Of a stretch of 64,000 bases of DNA, positions 25,901 through 37,736 are shown piece by piece (the stretch's first letter is position 1; every line of letters starts with the position of its first letter). Location: positions 63,978,243 through 64,042,242 of the forward strand of contig OY979717.1 in NCBI GenBank assembly GCA_963855995.1, written 5' to 3'. The position numbers and the translations under genes were made by a program. Source of the DNA: Muricea muricata. Lineage: Eukaryota; Cnidaria; Anthozoa; Malacalcyonacea; Plexauridae. Below the pieces are notes generated by a model, which did not search any database, was not told the DNA's origin, and saw nothing but the letters and a program-made list of their open reading frames with translations.

Positions 25901-28900
25901 CAGAGAACCCTTCAACTTTAAGGCGATCGATGATTGCAGGACCAGAAGTTGCAAGAATGGTTTAAGAGTTCGAGAACAGTGCGTCTGCTAACAATTGTAA
26001 TCATCATGAACAAACTCCAGCCATCCAAAGAGAATTTCGTAAAGATGTCTTGAGTGTCATGTCAAGTTTTGAAGTCATGTGCAATCCATTTACAGAAGAG
26101 AGTCAAGACCTATTTGCGATCCACACCAAAGATGTAATGAACGGTTGTGTTGTCGACAGTGTAAAGAATGTGGTGAAGCTTGGAGAAGAGCAATACCAAA
26201 GTTTCGTCAAAGAGAGGTTTGTTGAAAGAAGCAAAGCAGTGACTGAAACGTTAAAAAGGAATAATTTGGCAACCTTTAAAACTGGGAAGAAGAGAGTTGC
26301 TTCCAAGGATAAAGCTAAAGTGCAAGCTCTGAATGAAGATTGCGCCCTATTCTTAAGGCTGTATATAGCAAGTCAGAATCGAAATGGAGACCTTGACGAC
26401 TTCTTTAAGTACGAGAATCAGCCGTGGCCACAATCTCTTGTACAAGCTGGAAACCTGCGTGCGGGGCAGAAGGCAGATCTGATAAAGTGTGTCGAACCTA
26501 TTACCAATGCTTAACCACCTGCTCTAGACGTTTTTATTCTGGACGGTACAGTTGTTGTTCTCAAATGCTGTCAACCGGAACTACTCGCACGCTTGAAGAG
26601 TATGCACAAGTCGTTTTTATCCCTTATGTGTTAAAGCAGTTAGATTCAGTTGAAAGAGTTGATGTTGTATCATACAAGGAGGATTTGTATGGGATCAGTG
26701 TTCATTGAAACACCCGGATATTCCGTGCCCTTCAAATTGGGGATGGTACATTGATCTGGATAATACTGGATCGCGCATACATAATAAAATTTTGAAGCCA
26801 TCGCCGCCATCTTGGTGCTCCAGGTCCAGTGTTCTTTGCGTGTGTAAGAGTAAGCTTTTAAGCAGCGTTTTCAATTTCCGTAAATTTCCTTAAAATAAGG
26901 AAGTTTATTTATCTATTGAAAATGCTGATTGGCCGCCATCTTGGTACTCCAAATTCGTCATCTCTGCCATAGAGATTATAAATAACACTAGAGGAGGCAT
27001 CGTAATGTTTTTCACTGAAAAAAAAGGGAACGCGTTTTTTGGGGGGCAAATTCAAGTCCCGGATGCAGGGCCAGGCGCTGATTGGCTGAGCTAATGCTCC
27101 CTTAGCAACCACCTTAGCAACAGCAGAAATCTGTATGAAATGTTTTCCTCATCGTTGTTGAGGTCGTTTTGCCGGTTTTGTGGGCAAAATAGTGCTTTTT
27201 CAATTGTTTTTATTATTTTAGACAATCTGAAATGATATTTTCAATATTTTTACGAGGAAAAACATTTCAAAAAGCTGAAAAACTCGTCTAAAATGACTTT
27301 TTTGCCTGGGACATCGTCAATGAGTGAACATTCGGGACTTGAATTTGCCCCCCAATAGCCGCGCTCCCAAATTTTACCCTCGATGTCCCCTCTAGTGTTA
27401 GTTATAATCTCTATGATCTCTGCTGGCTTCACTTGATGCCACTCTATGCGCGATCCAGTATTATCCAGATCAATGGGTTGGTATCGTAATAACAACACAT
27501 GGTCGCCAAAGTGGACAACTCTTCCTCAAGTGAAAGATGCGTGATGAGCTCATCCGTTCTGCTTGTTAAACCACGTGTTCAGGTCGTTGGAAATGTAACA
27601 AGGCTAACTTGGTTTGTACACGACTGTGCAATTGTGACGGTGATTGTCAATAGTTGCAATGGACAAATATTCAATGTGCATGACAGTTTGCATGTTAATT
27701 GCTGAACTCAGCAAGGTTATTGCAACAAAGATGTTAAAATACTATGATACGTCATTTAGGGCAATTTCATATTTATTGATGTCCAACCAGCATTATCGAT
27801 AAAAGAAACTGATCACTATTAACCGCTAAAGGAAATACAGTGGACTATAAATGCTGAGTCAGCATTGTTAATATTCTCTGTGTACGATATCTCAGAAACT
27901 ATAGTCTTAACACAAAAGTTGTAATACAGGTTTTTCATCCTGTTTAGATGCTCTATAAAAATATTTGGTAAAATTATCGCATCACCTAATTTTACATTAT
28001 TTCGACTATTGATGACGCCATCAAACATGACATGCGCAGAAGTCAGTATAAATTAAGAAATTCGGCTGGCCCTATATCACGTTTTTTAGTCATAGGGACA
28101 GTAGTAATGTGGCAAAGTTTCATACTTGTATCATCAAAGTGAAGTATTTTGTCACTAACAGCTTGACTACAATTGGCGTGGCAGCGCAAAACATTTGGCG
28201 TATCTCCGGCACGCGTTTTACATGGAATGCACCCTGAAATGGTGGACGGTTAAATGTATGTTAGGGGAAAAGAGAAAACACAACAAAAGCCTTCATTTAC
28301 ATGCCGTTTTTGATCAATGTTGCACACCAGTAATCTGCAGTATAGCTTATAGACAGTAGGTTCATCTGAGTTTTGCATGTAGACGATCTTCCATGTGCAG
28401 TGCAGCAAATTAAGTCTGGCACCATAGCTGGATTTTTTTGTGGAGGGGTGGAGAGGGTTGTTACTGTTGTGTTTGCGGTGGTTGGCATTCTGTTATTTAG
28501 ACAATAACTTCACTTCTTATATTTTTACTTAAGAAGTTATTTCTATTACATTGTCTCAAAGGACAACACATAACAGAGTAATACACAATTAGTCAGGTAG
28601 CATATGTCATGAAATTAAGTTCCGTAGGATTTTCGTGAAAAAAGCAAGCTACCTATCTAGGAATGTTAATTGGTCCCCAATAAGCATGAAAAATTTTGTC
28701 GGCAATTTTTGCGACCTGCTCCGACGGCTGTCACAGGGGGTGGGGTGGGAGGACATTTTCGCCATTACTGAAAAATCGATTTTTCTCTATAACTTTTCGA
28801 TTCTAAGGAAATCATTCATTTTGAAAGTTCCTACCTCGGTAAACTAAGGGTCAGTGAGCACAAAGAAGCTGTATTCGGGGCAGTGATGTGTTTGCTGGAC

Positions 28901-31900
28901 CAAAATGCATGCTAATTAGGTCCGCCATCAACGAAAATCGGATTTTTCACGCTGACTCAATGCAAATTGGACCAAGATCAAAAATGAGGGTTTCTACCTC
29001 CCCAATTATATGGTCGATTAGGATGATAATGCTAAATAAACCACTTCATCATGTTATTTTGTGAATTGGAAATTAGTTGAAGACAGACATCGACTGTCAG
29101 TAATCTGCAAAACCTTATCTTCACAAAGAATGCCTTAGCTGCGCTGAACGAAATGACAACCTGTATAAAACTGCCAATTGCAGTGAAAGCACATTTTTAA
29201 TTTAATTCTTCATGCTTTTGATGTTTTCAGAATTACAATGCCACGCTTTTTATAACATCGCAATCGCGCGAAATTCATTCCTCTAAATGGAAGTGTAGAA
29301 CTAGACAAAATGCCCAAAACCATGGTCGAAAGTAACTGATGTAGTCGAGTCCAGCAAAATGATTCCACCATTCAACGCTTGTTAGAAATTAAAAAGTAAC
29401 TGTAGCGTGAAGAATAACAAGTGACAATAAATTCTGCATGATTGGAATTCGGAAAAAGGTTCCGTGATTCTTAAAACATTGGATATGATGAAATAAATAC
29501 TAATCATTTACAAGCCAATAATCAAGGGGTTAAGTTATGCAACCCAAGAATCACGTTACTCTACAAACGCCGAAGTTCTGAGGTTACTACTGAAGAATGA
29601 TTATCTTCACGAAGTATCTTCCTCGTCGTCTTCATCCTCGTCTTCATCGTCGTCTGCACTGACATCTGTTCGTTCCACATCCCTTGGTGCAACGGCACTT
29701 GATGATATGAAGAACAGCACCCGGGGTGGGTCGCTGCTGATCATCACTGGATGCCATTCATCTGAATCAAAAGAAAAACCTCATAATTTGATATTATTTT
29801 GGTCACTTTCACGATGATATGCCTTAGATGAATTACCTTCCTCCAGGGTCCATCCAAAGTCTGTCGGTGAGGGAAGCCATGGTTTGGGATTATATCGTTC
29901 TTCTATACCCTTGCTTGGTAATGAGCACGAAATATCGCCTGTTTCAGGGCTGACTTGGTAGGTGGCAATCTCTCAAAACAGCTACTAGAGTCTTGCGACG
30001 AGGAGGTCAAGATCCTGTTTGTTACAGAATTACAGACAGTACACAGATCTCCAAGATAGGAGAACGTTTAAACTAAATTCTTTATACTGAATCCCAGGTT
30101 TAGACTTCAGATGTAAACTGCTTCTTATTTTATAGGTTCTTCCAGGTTTTCATGCGTGGAGCGGAGTCGATGTGGCCGGTAGCTTTGCTGGGAAGGGGAA
30201 GCTAGCTTGCTGGAAGGCATTTTTAGAGGCTGACTGTGTCTGCGTGGATGCCCTAGCAGACCTTGGGGGAACTTCACAGCTTCTACCCTCAACCTTGGCT
30301 GCCATAGAGAAGCTTGTGTGCTTGCTGTACTTCCCTGGCACCCAGATCAGTAGTGTCAAGGAACATAGATGGTTTTTATTCCGAAGAAAACAGGCAGAGT
30401 CTGTGAGATTGCCACATAACAAGGCAGCCCTGAAACAGGCGATATTACGTGCCCATTACCAAGCAAGGGTATAGAAGAACGATATAATCCCAAACCATGG
30501 CTTCCCTCACCGACAGACTTTGGATGGACCCTGGAGGAAGGTAATTCATCTAAGGCATATCATCGTGAAAGTGACCAAAATAATATCAAATTATGAGGTT
30601 TTTCTTTTGATTCAGATGAATGGCATTCAGTGATGGTCAGCAGCGACCCGCCCCGGGTGCTGTTCTTCATATCATCAAGTGCCGTTGCACCAAGGGATGT
30701 GGAACGAACAGATGTCAGTGCAGACGACGAGGAAGACGAGGATGAAGACGACGAGGAAGATACTTCGTGAAGATAATCATTCTTCAGTAGTAACCTCAGA
30801 ACTTCGGCGTTTGTAGAGTAACGTGATTCTTGAGTTGCATAACCCCTTGATCACTGGCTTGTAAATGATTAGGAATAGGAACAAAGATAATACCCTGGGT
30901 ATGAGTTTGCTATCATTTTAACTCTGTATTATGGTTTTCTTTCAATACCCTCTAACTCTAATTTGAGATAGGGATGGAATGCAAATCGGATTTAGTTTGT
31001 TTTTCCAGCATGTGTTCATACAAAACTGTATATGTTATCTATGATTGCGCATACGTTCTTTTTTCTTGGCTTTTGCAGCTTGGTCCAATTTGTTCCAATT
31101 GCTGACTAGAATTTAAGATGACCGCGACTTCAAAATCAGTCAAACGAACGTTTTCTTACGATTTAATTATTTAAGTCGGAGAAATGTGTCTGGCTGAAAA
31201 ACGCTGCACGTGCCTGCCCCTCTCCACACAAAAAAAAAACACATGGGACCCACGACGCCCCTGCTTATCCATGTGTAACAGTCCCTTACCCCGGCCTTTT
31301 TCTTTTGCTGTGTCCTGTTTCTATGCACATGTGTAACTTACTATGTATATATGCGAACAAGTTTAAAGAAAGACTTGTGCAACAAGTTTTTTGAACGACT
31401 ATACAACTACAGTCTACAGAAACCTCTAGTTGTGTTTCAGATGTTAGTTTCCAGATGTTACTTTCTTTGCTTTCGTCATGCTGTAAACCGGGGAAATTTT
31501 ACACCTGGTTTAATTTTGTGTTCTGTTATTTTGTTAAACATCCATGATACACCACGGTGCACGCTGTTTTGGCAGATTTGCCACTTTTTGGGCAAGGTTC
31601 TGCTCAGCTTAATCTAAAATGATCCATTATAACGAGGATGTGCTTGAATCCTCTCTGGATGAAGAAAATCGATTGGCACCAGTATAATGATTGCGCTGTT
31701 GTTGGTCGTATTTCTTTGAGGTGACAATAGACGTTTTGCACGTAGTGCTGTAATGTCTAAATGCATGCGAGGAAAGTAGACTGTGACTCGTCGGGATGAA
31801 AGACTTTTAAATGACTGAGATACATCATGTAAACATGAAGTTCCTTTAGCACATGAGACGCAGCCATACTGTAGGCCCTTTGCGTAGCGTTTCTGGGTTT

Positions 31901-34900
31901 TGGACTGAGGCTTACGGGGTGTTTACTTGAGGCAGCATGGTTTCGAACCAAGGATGGATTAAAGACAATTTTTTCCGAATTTTTTCTCTTTATTCTTTAA
32001 TTGAATGAAAGACAATTATTTTTATGAAAACTTTTTAAATTTCAACAAGATTTTATAGCCTTATTAATACGTTAATAGCAGAATGTCCCCAAATAATGTC
32101 GTCAATAGAAAAAAATAATTTCATCAATGGAAAAAAGCAGTAAACAATAATCATTGCAGTAAACTATTTTTTATTTATTAAATATTAAAAGAAGAAAGAA
32201 TATAATTAAAGGTAATTCTTAGCTGAAAAAGAAATCGTTTTTGGTCATTAAAGAAGATTAAAGAAAAAATTTTAAAAGACAATTTGCCATCCCTGTTTCG
32301 AACTTCGCTCTCGACTGCACGAACTAGGCGATAGATTTGTACGGTATAGACTTTCTTTAATTCTAGATATCAATAGTAGAGTAACGCGCGAGTGAGCGAT
32401 TAACGTTCGAACTAGAAGGAAAAATAGCGAATACTCTAGTAACTCTACTAAATACAAGCTAAGCATACAACATAGTTTAAGTCAACATGAATATATGAAC
32501 AACAATACGTACTGTACGCGTGCACTAAATGATGGAGTAAAAGTATTACTTGGTCTCCTCTTTTCCTCAAGTGATAGAATGCTCCTTTTCGTGATATATT
32601 TATTCCTTCGTTAGATAACTAGACTTTCAATAGATTTCGTAGATCACTCTTCAAGAGTTCGTATTCGTTCTGTTCATAGTCACACAATCACGCCTATGAT
32701 GCGAATCATTAAATTGCTGTCTAAACACATACCACTTGCTCTATTTCGCCCATGTCGCAACGGCACGGTAATCCATTCTCACTGAATGTTTATTCCAATC
32801 ATGCAGAATTTATTGTCACTTGTTATTCTTCACGCTACAGTTACTTTTTAATTTCTAACAAGCGTTGAATGGTGGAATCATTTTGCTGGACTCGACTACA
32901 TCAGTTACTTTCGACCATGGTTTTGGGCATTTTGTCTAGTTCTACACTTCCATTTAGAGGAATGAATTTCGCGCGATTGCGATGTTATAAAAAGCGTGGC
33001 ATTGTAATTCTGAAAACATCAAAAGCATGTAGAATTAAATTAAAAATGTGCTTTCACTGCAATTGGCAGTTTTATACAGGTTGTCATTTCGTTCAGCGCA
33101 GCGGAGACAACAAGCTGCGCAGACCTTGCTGATACTTCTAACAACTTTTATTTTATAATTCATGAAATAATATGGAAAGAATGTGGCTTCAAATATGCAT
33201 CATATTTCGGGTTTTAAATACTGTAATAAACACTGACAAACTAACCCAAGTACTGATATGTAAAAGTATCTTGCATAAGTATCGTGATATATCATCCCTA
33301 ACCCAGATCTGCAAGTTAATTTCATTTCATTTTGATTAAAGGAACACATCCTCGCCTTGGTTCTTTGGATGTTTGTCCCTTTATCCCTATTAAAGGAGTT
33401 ACGATGGACGATTGTGTAAAGTGTGCTCATAAATTTTCAAAGCGTCTTGTCGAGGAGCTCAATGTGCCAGGTACATAATATTGACATGCTTGCATGTGAT
33501 ACATGTCAGTGCACGCACGCGTATAAACGCACAAGTTGTTACAAACTGCAAACATGCAAGTTGTTCACAAGTAGCCTCGTTCACAAACTGTTGACGGGTT
33601 CTGTTTGCGCTGCTTGTTCCAAGTTTGGGACAAGCTTTAAACAATTGTAACAAGCCTGATGGGACTACAAGGCTATTCTAACACTGAGTCTGGTTGATGG
33701 TGTGGTGCATTAATTCCTCCGAGTTATTATTAGAGGAGATTTTCGTGATTAAACACATAGTGATTCCTGAATGATGATGTGCGATATATAAATACTCGGC
33801 CCACAAAAATGAAGTCCCAAAGTATTCTGTAATTTTAATGAAAGCAAGAAATTTCAAATGAATTTTAATTGGAGATAACGAAGGCAGAAGACTTTGCAGA
33901 CAACTTCTGTAACGTTTCATTCGTTCACTTTAGTGTACCTTTACGGTCATGCTTCTTGTAAGGAATATCGCAGTACAGCTCCTCAAATCAGAAGTGGACA
34001 ATATGAAAACCTTTCAGAAAAGGTACAGTGTACGAACTGCTAGCTGTCTGTACATTGAAAGAACAGTTCTCGTTGCAGAGGAAACCCAAACATGCCCTAA
34101 GAGAAGAAATTAATTGCCCAGCATTAATTAGCTAGCTATCTCTATATAAAGAACCCCAGGTCTTGTTTGAGTAGAACAAAGTCTGATCTTGTGTTATAAA
34201 ATTTGTGTTTACTTCACTCCCTCTAAGGCTCATTGCATATGGTAATTAATTATATTATATTCTCACCTAAAATGATCCCTTATTCGCAGTAGAATTAAAA
34301 GTTTGCTGGAGTTGAGATTCAAGAATAATTCCAGAATTTTAAGGACTTGACATAGTTTCAACGACTTCTCCTAGAAAATTCAAGCACTGAAAAACTTTGT
34401 GCATCTCACTTGTTGTATTAAAAACACACACATCTAAAACAGTCAATCACATGCAACATCACAGCAGGATGCACAATCATGCTCTTTATACAATGAGCAA
34501 TCCAGGTCATGAATGTTATATTTAAATTCAAGGACTTTCCAGGAAACCCTGCTTTTAGAATGAGTGTTATTACTTCAGCAAAGCAATTACAATAAACATT
34601 ATTAAATGTTTTGAACAATTCAGTTGAAAGATGAGAAGTGGAAGCCAGATTATGGTCCGGCAATGTTCGTCCCTCGTTGGGGTGCTTCTATTGTTGGAGC
34701 TCGAGATTTTCTTGTTGCCTTTAATGTGAACATAATGGCAACTAAAGAACAAGCGCACAGGATTGCCTTGAATATACGAACTGCTGGACGGGGTCCTAAA
34801 CAGGTAAAACGCACAGTGAAGAACATGAAAAATAACAATTAGAATAACATCTATGTTTATCTGCAAGACAACATGTAACACAGCAACCACGCAGGAACAG

Positions 34901-37700
34901 ACAACGCAAAATCATTTAGTTTAACCCTCCATTCAGCAAAAGCAGTTCACGCAGTCTCCTCAAGCTTGTACACACGCACTTTTCAATAGGCAACAAGTTA
35001 CACAAAGTTTTCAATAGGAACTCAGTTAAGGTCAGTTACGGTTGCATGAGTAACGTTAAGTCAAGTTCAAAGCACACCACACGCATAATTAGGAAAAGCC
35101 AACCACAGGACATTAGTGCAGAGAACTGTAACTATAGGAACAAGCACGCATGTCCACTGCAGAACAAGTGCATGAGCAAGGACACTGTATACAAAGCAAC
35201 AATTTATACATGATCGTTTCGAAAGAAGCGTGAAACACTGTGTTGCGAGATAAATGCAAGATATTTTGTAATCTTTAATTCGAAGGCGAAGTGATTATTG
35301 GCAAATATTTACCGAGACGAAGTCAAGGTGGTAAAAAACATGTATAAAATGCAATTCTTTTATGAATACAGTTTTCTTTTTAAGTAAAAACTAAAGGTTA
35401 TTTGTAATTTGTAAGTAGTGAAAAAGGTATTTAATAAGCTATTTGGAGACGAGCTTAAGACACATTAATGCAAGTTTTTTCCAGTTGTTTATTTAGGCAA
35501 AAATATAAAACATCAAAACAATTTTCACTGGCGGCTGTTTTGAAAAATGCGAAGTAGTGAATGTCTCATATGTACTAGTCAGGCAACCAATCAAGATGCT
35601 TGAAAACATTATTTACTAAGAAATTATACTAAATATAATTATGTATTAGGCAGAGATTTGTTATGAAACATGTATTTATTTCTGTTTTAATATTCATTGT
35701 GTCACTCAAATTCATGTGAATGTTAAATGTTTGTACAGCTAATGGAACAGGCGTCCAAATGTCTTATTGTTAGATTAATCAATGTACATTTCACAATCTC
35801 CTACGTCATTCAACCTAAATATATCCACCTGTATTAGTGCCGAGTGATCAGTCTTGGATAGGAATTGTACGGAACTCCTACTTTCCCGTACTGACTCATT
35901 GTATTGTTTATTATTTGAAATAAAGACTTAAAAGAAAATTGTATTCACTCATTTGAGCATTCACTGATTAGAAGATCTCGCTAGCTTTCGAGGCCCTCGC
36001 GCAAAAGCTGAGTTGATCCCCACAAGGCCTCGTAACAGATTAATACAGTTGTGTACACGACACAAAATTCTTTCGATTCACGATGTAAAAAGACATATTA
36101 TAGCAGATGCTAGGTATTTAAAACAACCAAAGTGAGTAGTTATATGGGCGTGAAGCATTAATAGATACACGCATGTTCATTTTAGTAATAAGGTTAAACG
36201 AAAGCTCATTATGCATTCTGAGGTCACGTAGTTTGTGTAATAAACAATTCAAACAAACTAAAATATGTATAAAATATGTATAAATGTAAGACTGTAGACG
36301 AAGTTGTTAAAAGATCTTTCGAGCTAATTTCGTGTCATTCACTGCAAAATTACATAATAATATGAGAGTTTACAACATGTGGGAGTTGTTATAATTGTGT
36401 GTTTTTCTTTTAAGCCTGGTTTATTGGAGAAAATTCAGGCAGTTGGATGGCGTGAAGAAAAATCAAATGTCTCGCAAATTTCTGTGAATATTTTGGACTA
36501 TAAAACGACGGCAGTTCATGTCGTATTTGAAACGTGCGTAGAAGAAGCTAAGGCAAGATGTTTTTACGCTTCTTTAAGCAACGAGATGATACCAGCACAA
36601 GTCTGTATAGTCCTAGTCTTATCTTTACCTGACATTGAATTAGCCACTTTGTTGCACCCGCAAAAACCTGAATTACCATGACCTCTCCAGTCACAATTCA
36701 ACATATTTTAGATAATAAATTGCAACGTATGTTTAAAAATTTAGAAACTCAAATTAGCTGTTGCTGGTTCTCAAGTGGTTGGTTTAGTACCACTGAAAGT
36801 CATGTTAGATGCTGCAGATTATTACATGACCAAAGAAGATTTATTTATTGTTGACGAAGATCAAAAACTAAGATTGGTAATAACTTTTAACAGAATGCAT
36901 TTTTACCTTTGTAAAAAATAAGAGAAGTACCCCTTTTGGGGTGGATATATGTTTTTCGTTTACGACAATTGCTGAAGAACAGTTAAAATAATTTTGTATA
37001 ACGTTGGTGTGCTGTATGCTAATGATTAGTTGAAGCTGAGAGCTAATTTGAGCCTGATCAAGTCGACGACTTTTAAGCGGCGCCTCGGCAACCCTTTTTA
37101 AACTAATATAGAAGCAGGGAGCACAGCTACAATGAAAGCATCAGTCGGGAGCTATTTAACAATTGATAGCCTCGGAGATTACAAGCCTATATTCACTGAG
37201 CAGGAAATTGTTCGAGGGGAGGAGTTGTTTTAGTATAAACTTCCAGGTGTTTACAAATAAGACTCAACACAACTTTATAAAAATTCACTTGAAATTTATT
37301 ACTGTATTAAAAACAATAAAGCAAAAAGCTATGGTCACTGGCTAATGACTATCGCTTCAGAGACAGTGAATCCTGACCAATGAGAATGCAAGAAAATCAA
37401 TAGTCACATGGAAGACCTTCTCTCGGCTGCTACCAGGCTTCAATTTCGACACGTGTATGATTTTTACGAAGATTTACTTACCCCTCAGAAATTATCCATC
37501 ATCGAGTGAAGTGCGACAAAATCATAATTGATTTGTTCTTGATTTTGCTGTATCTTTGCAAGGACACAAACGAACCTCTTCCGACAACATATGTCCAAAA
37601 TGAGAATTTATTAAACGTACGATTTAAAGGTGAAAGGCGCTTGATCGGACGAGTATACTACTAAGCTCTCCTACTCAAGCACTCCTACTCAAGCACGAAA

Positions 37701-37736
<36 letters not shown>

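Larger units (their letters stand above)
20590..28163 (+). mobile_element. Large TIR element encoding a Cys-rich-tailed transposon-like protein (degenerate)
   Basis: Inverted arms of about 390 bp (20590-20981 and 27784-28163) bound the element. They share long identical blocks such as GAAACTTTGCCACATTACTA. Between them, plus-strand frames encode broken pieces of one protein: about 21418-21998 (contains [18 protein letters not shown]), 24681-26706 (contains [20 protein letters not shown] and [12 protein letters not shown]) and 27484-27665 (WTTLPQ followed by a CxxxCxGxxxCxxxxxxCxxxCxCxxxC tail). From memory, this is a large multicopy family of uncharacterised proteins in cnidarian and other animal genomes. 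Its catalytic activity is unknown to me. Frameshifts (near 21830, 25330, 25830 and 26515), a stop at about 25964, an internal deletion near 26706 and two insertions show that it is dead. Confidence 0.75.
29138..33102 (+). mobile_element. Second TIR element of FTCD intron 1, with an internal palindrome
   Basis: Outer inverted arms of about 310 bp (29138-29449 and 32793-33102) begin GCTGCGCTGAACGAAATGAC. Inside lies a second palindrome with arms of about 460 bp (29499-29965 and 30416-30872). The segment 30137-30775 encodes the C-terminal part of the same protein family as the element at 20590-28163. It has [34 protein letters not shown] and, after a frameshift, [16 protein letters not shown]. 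An apparent intron follows, and then an exon ending in an acidic run, not the usual Cys-rich tail. No target duplication was found. Confidence 0.65.
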
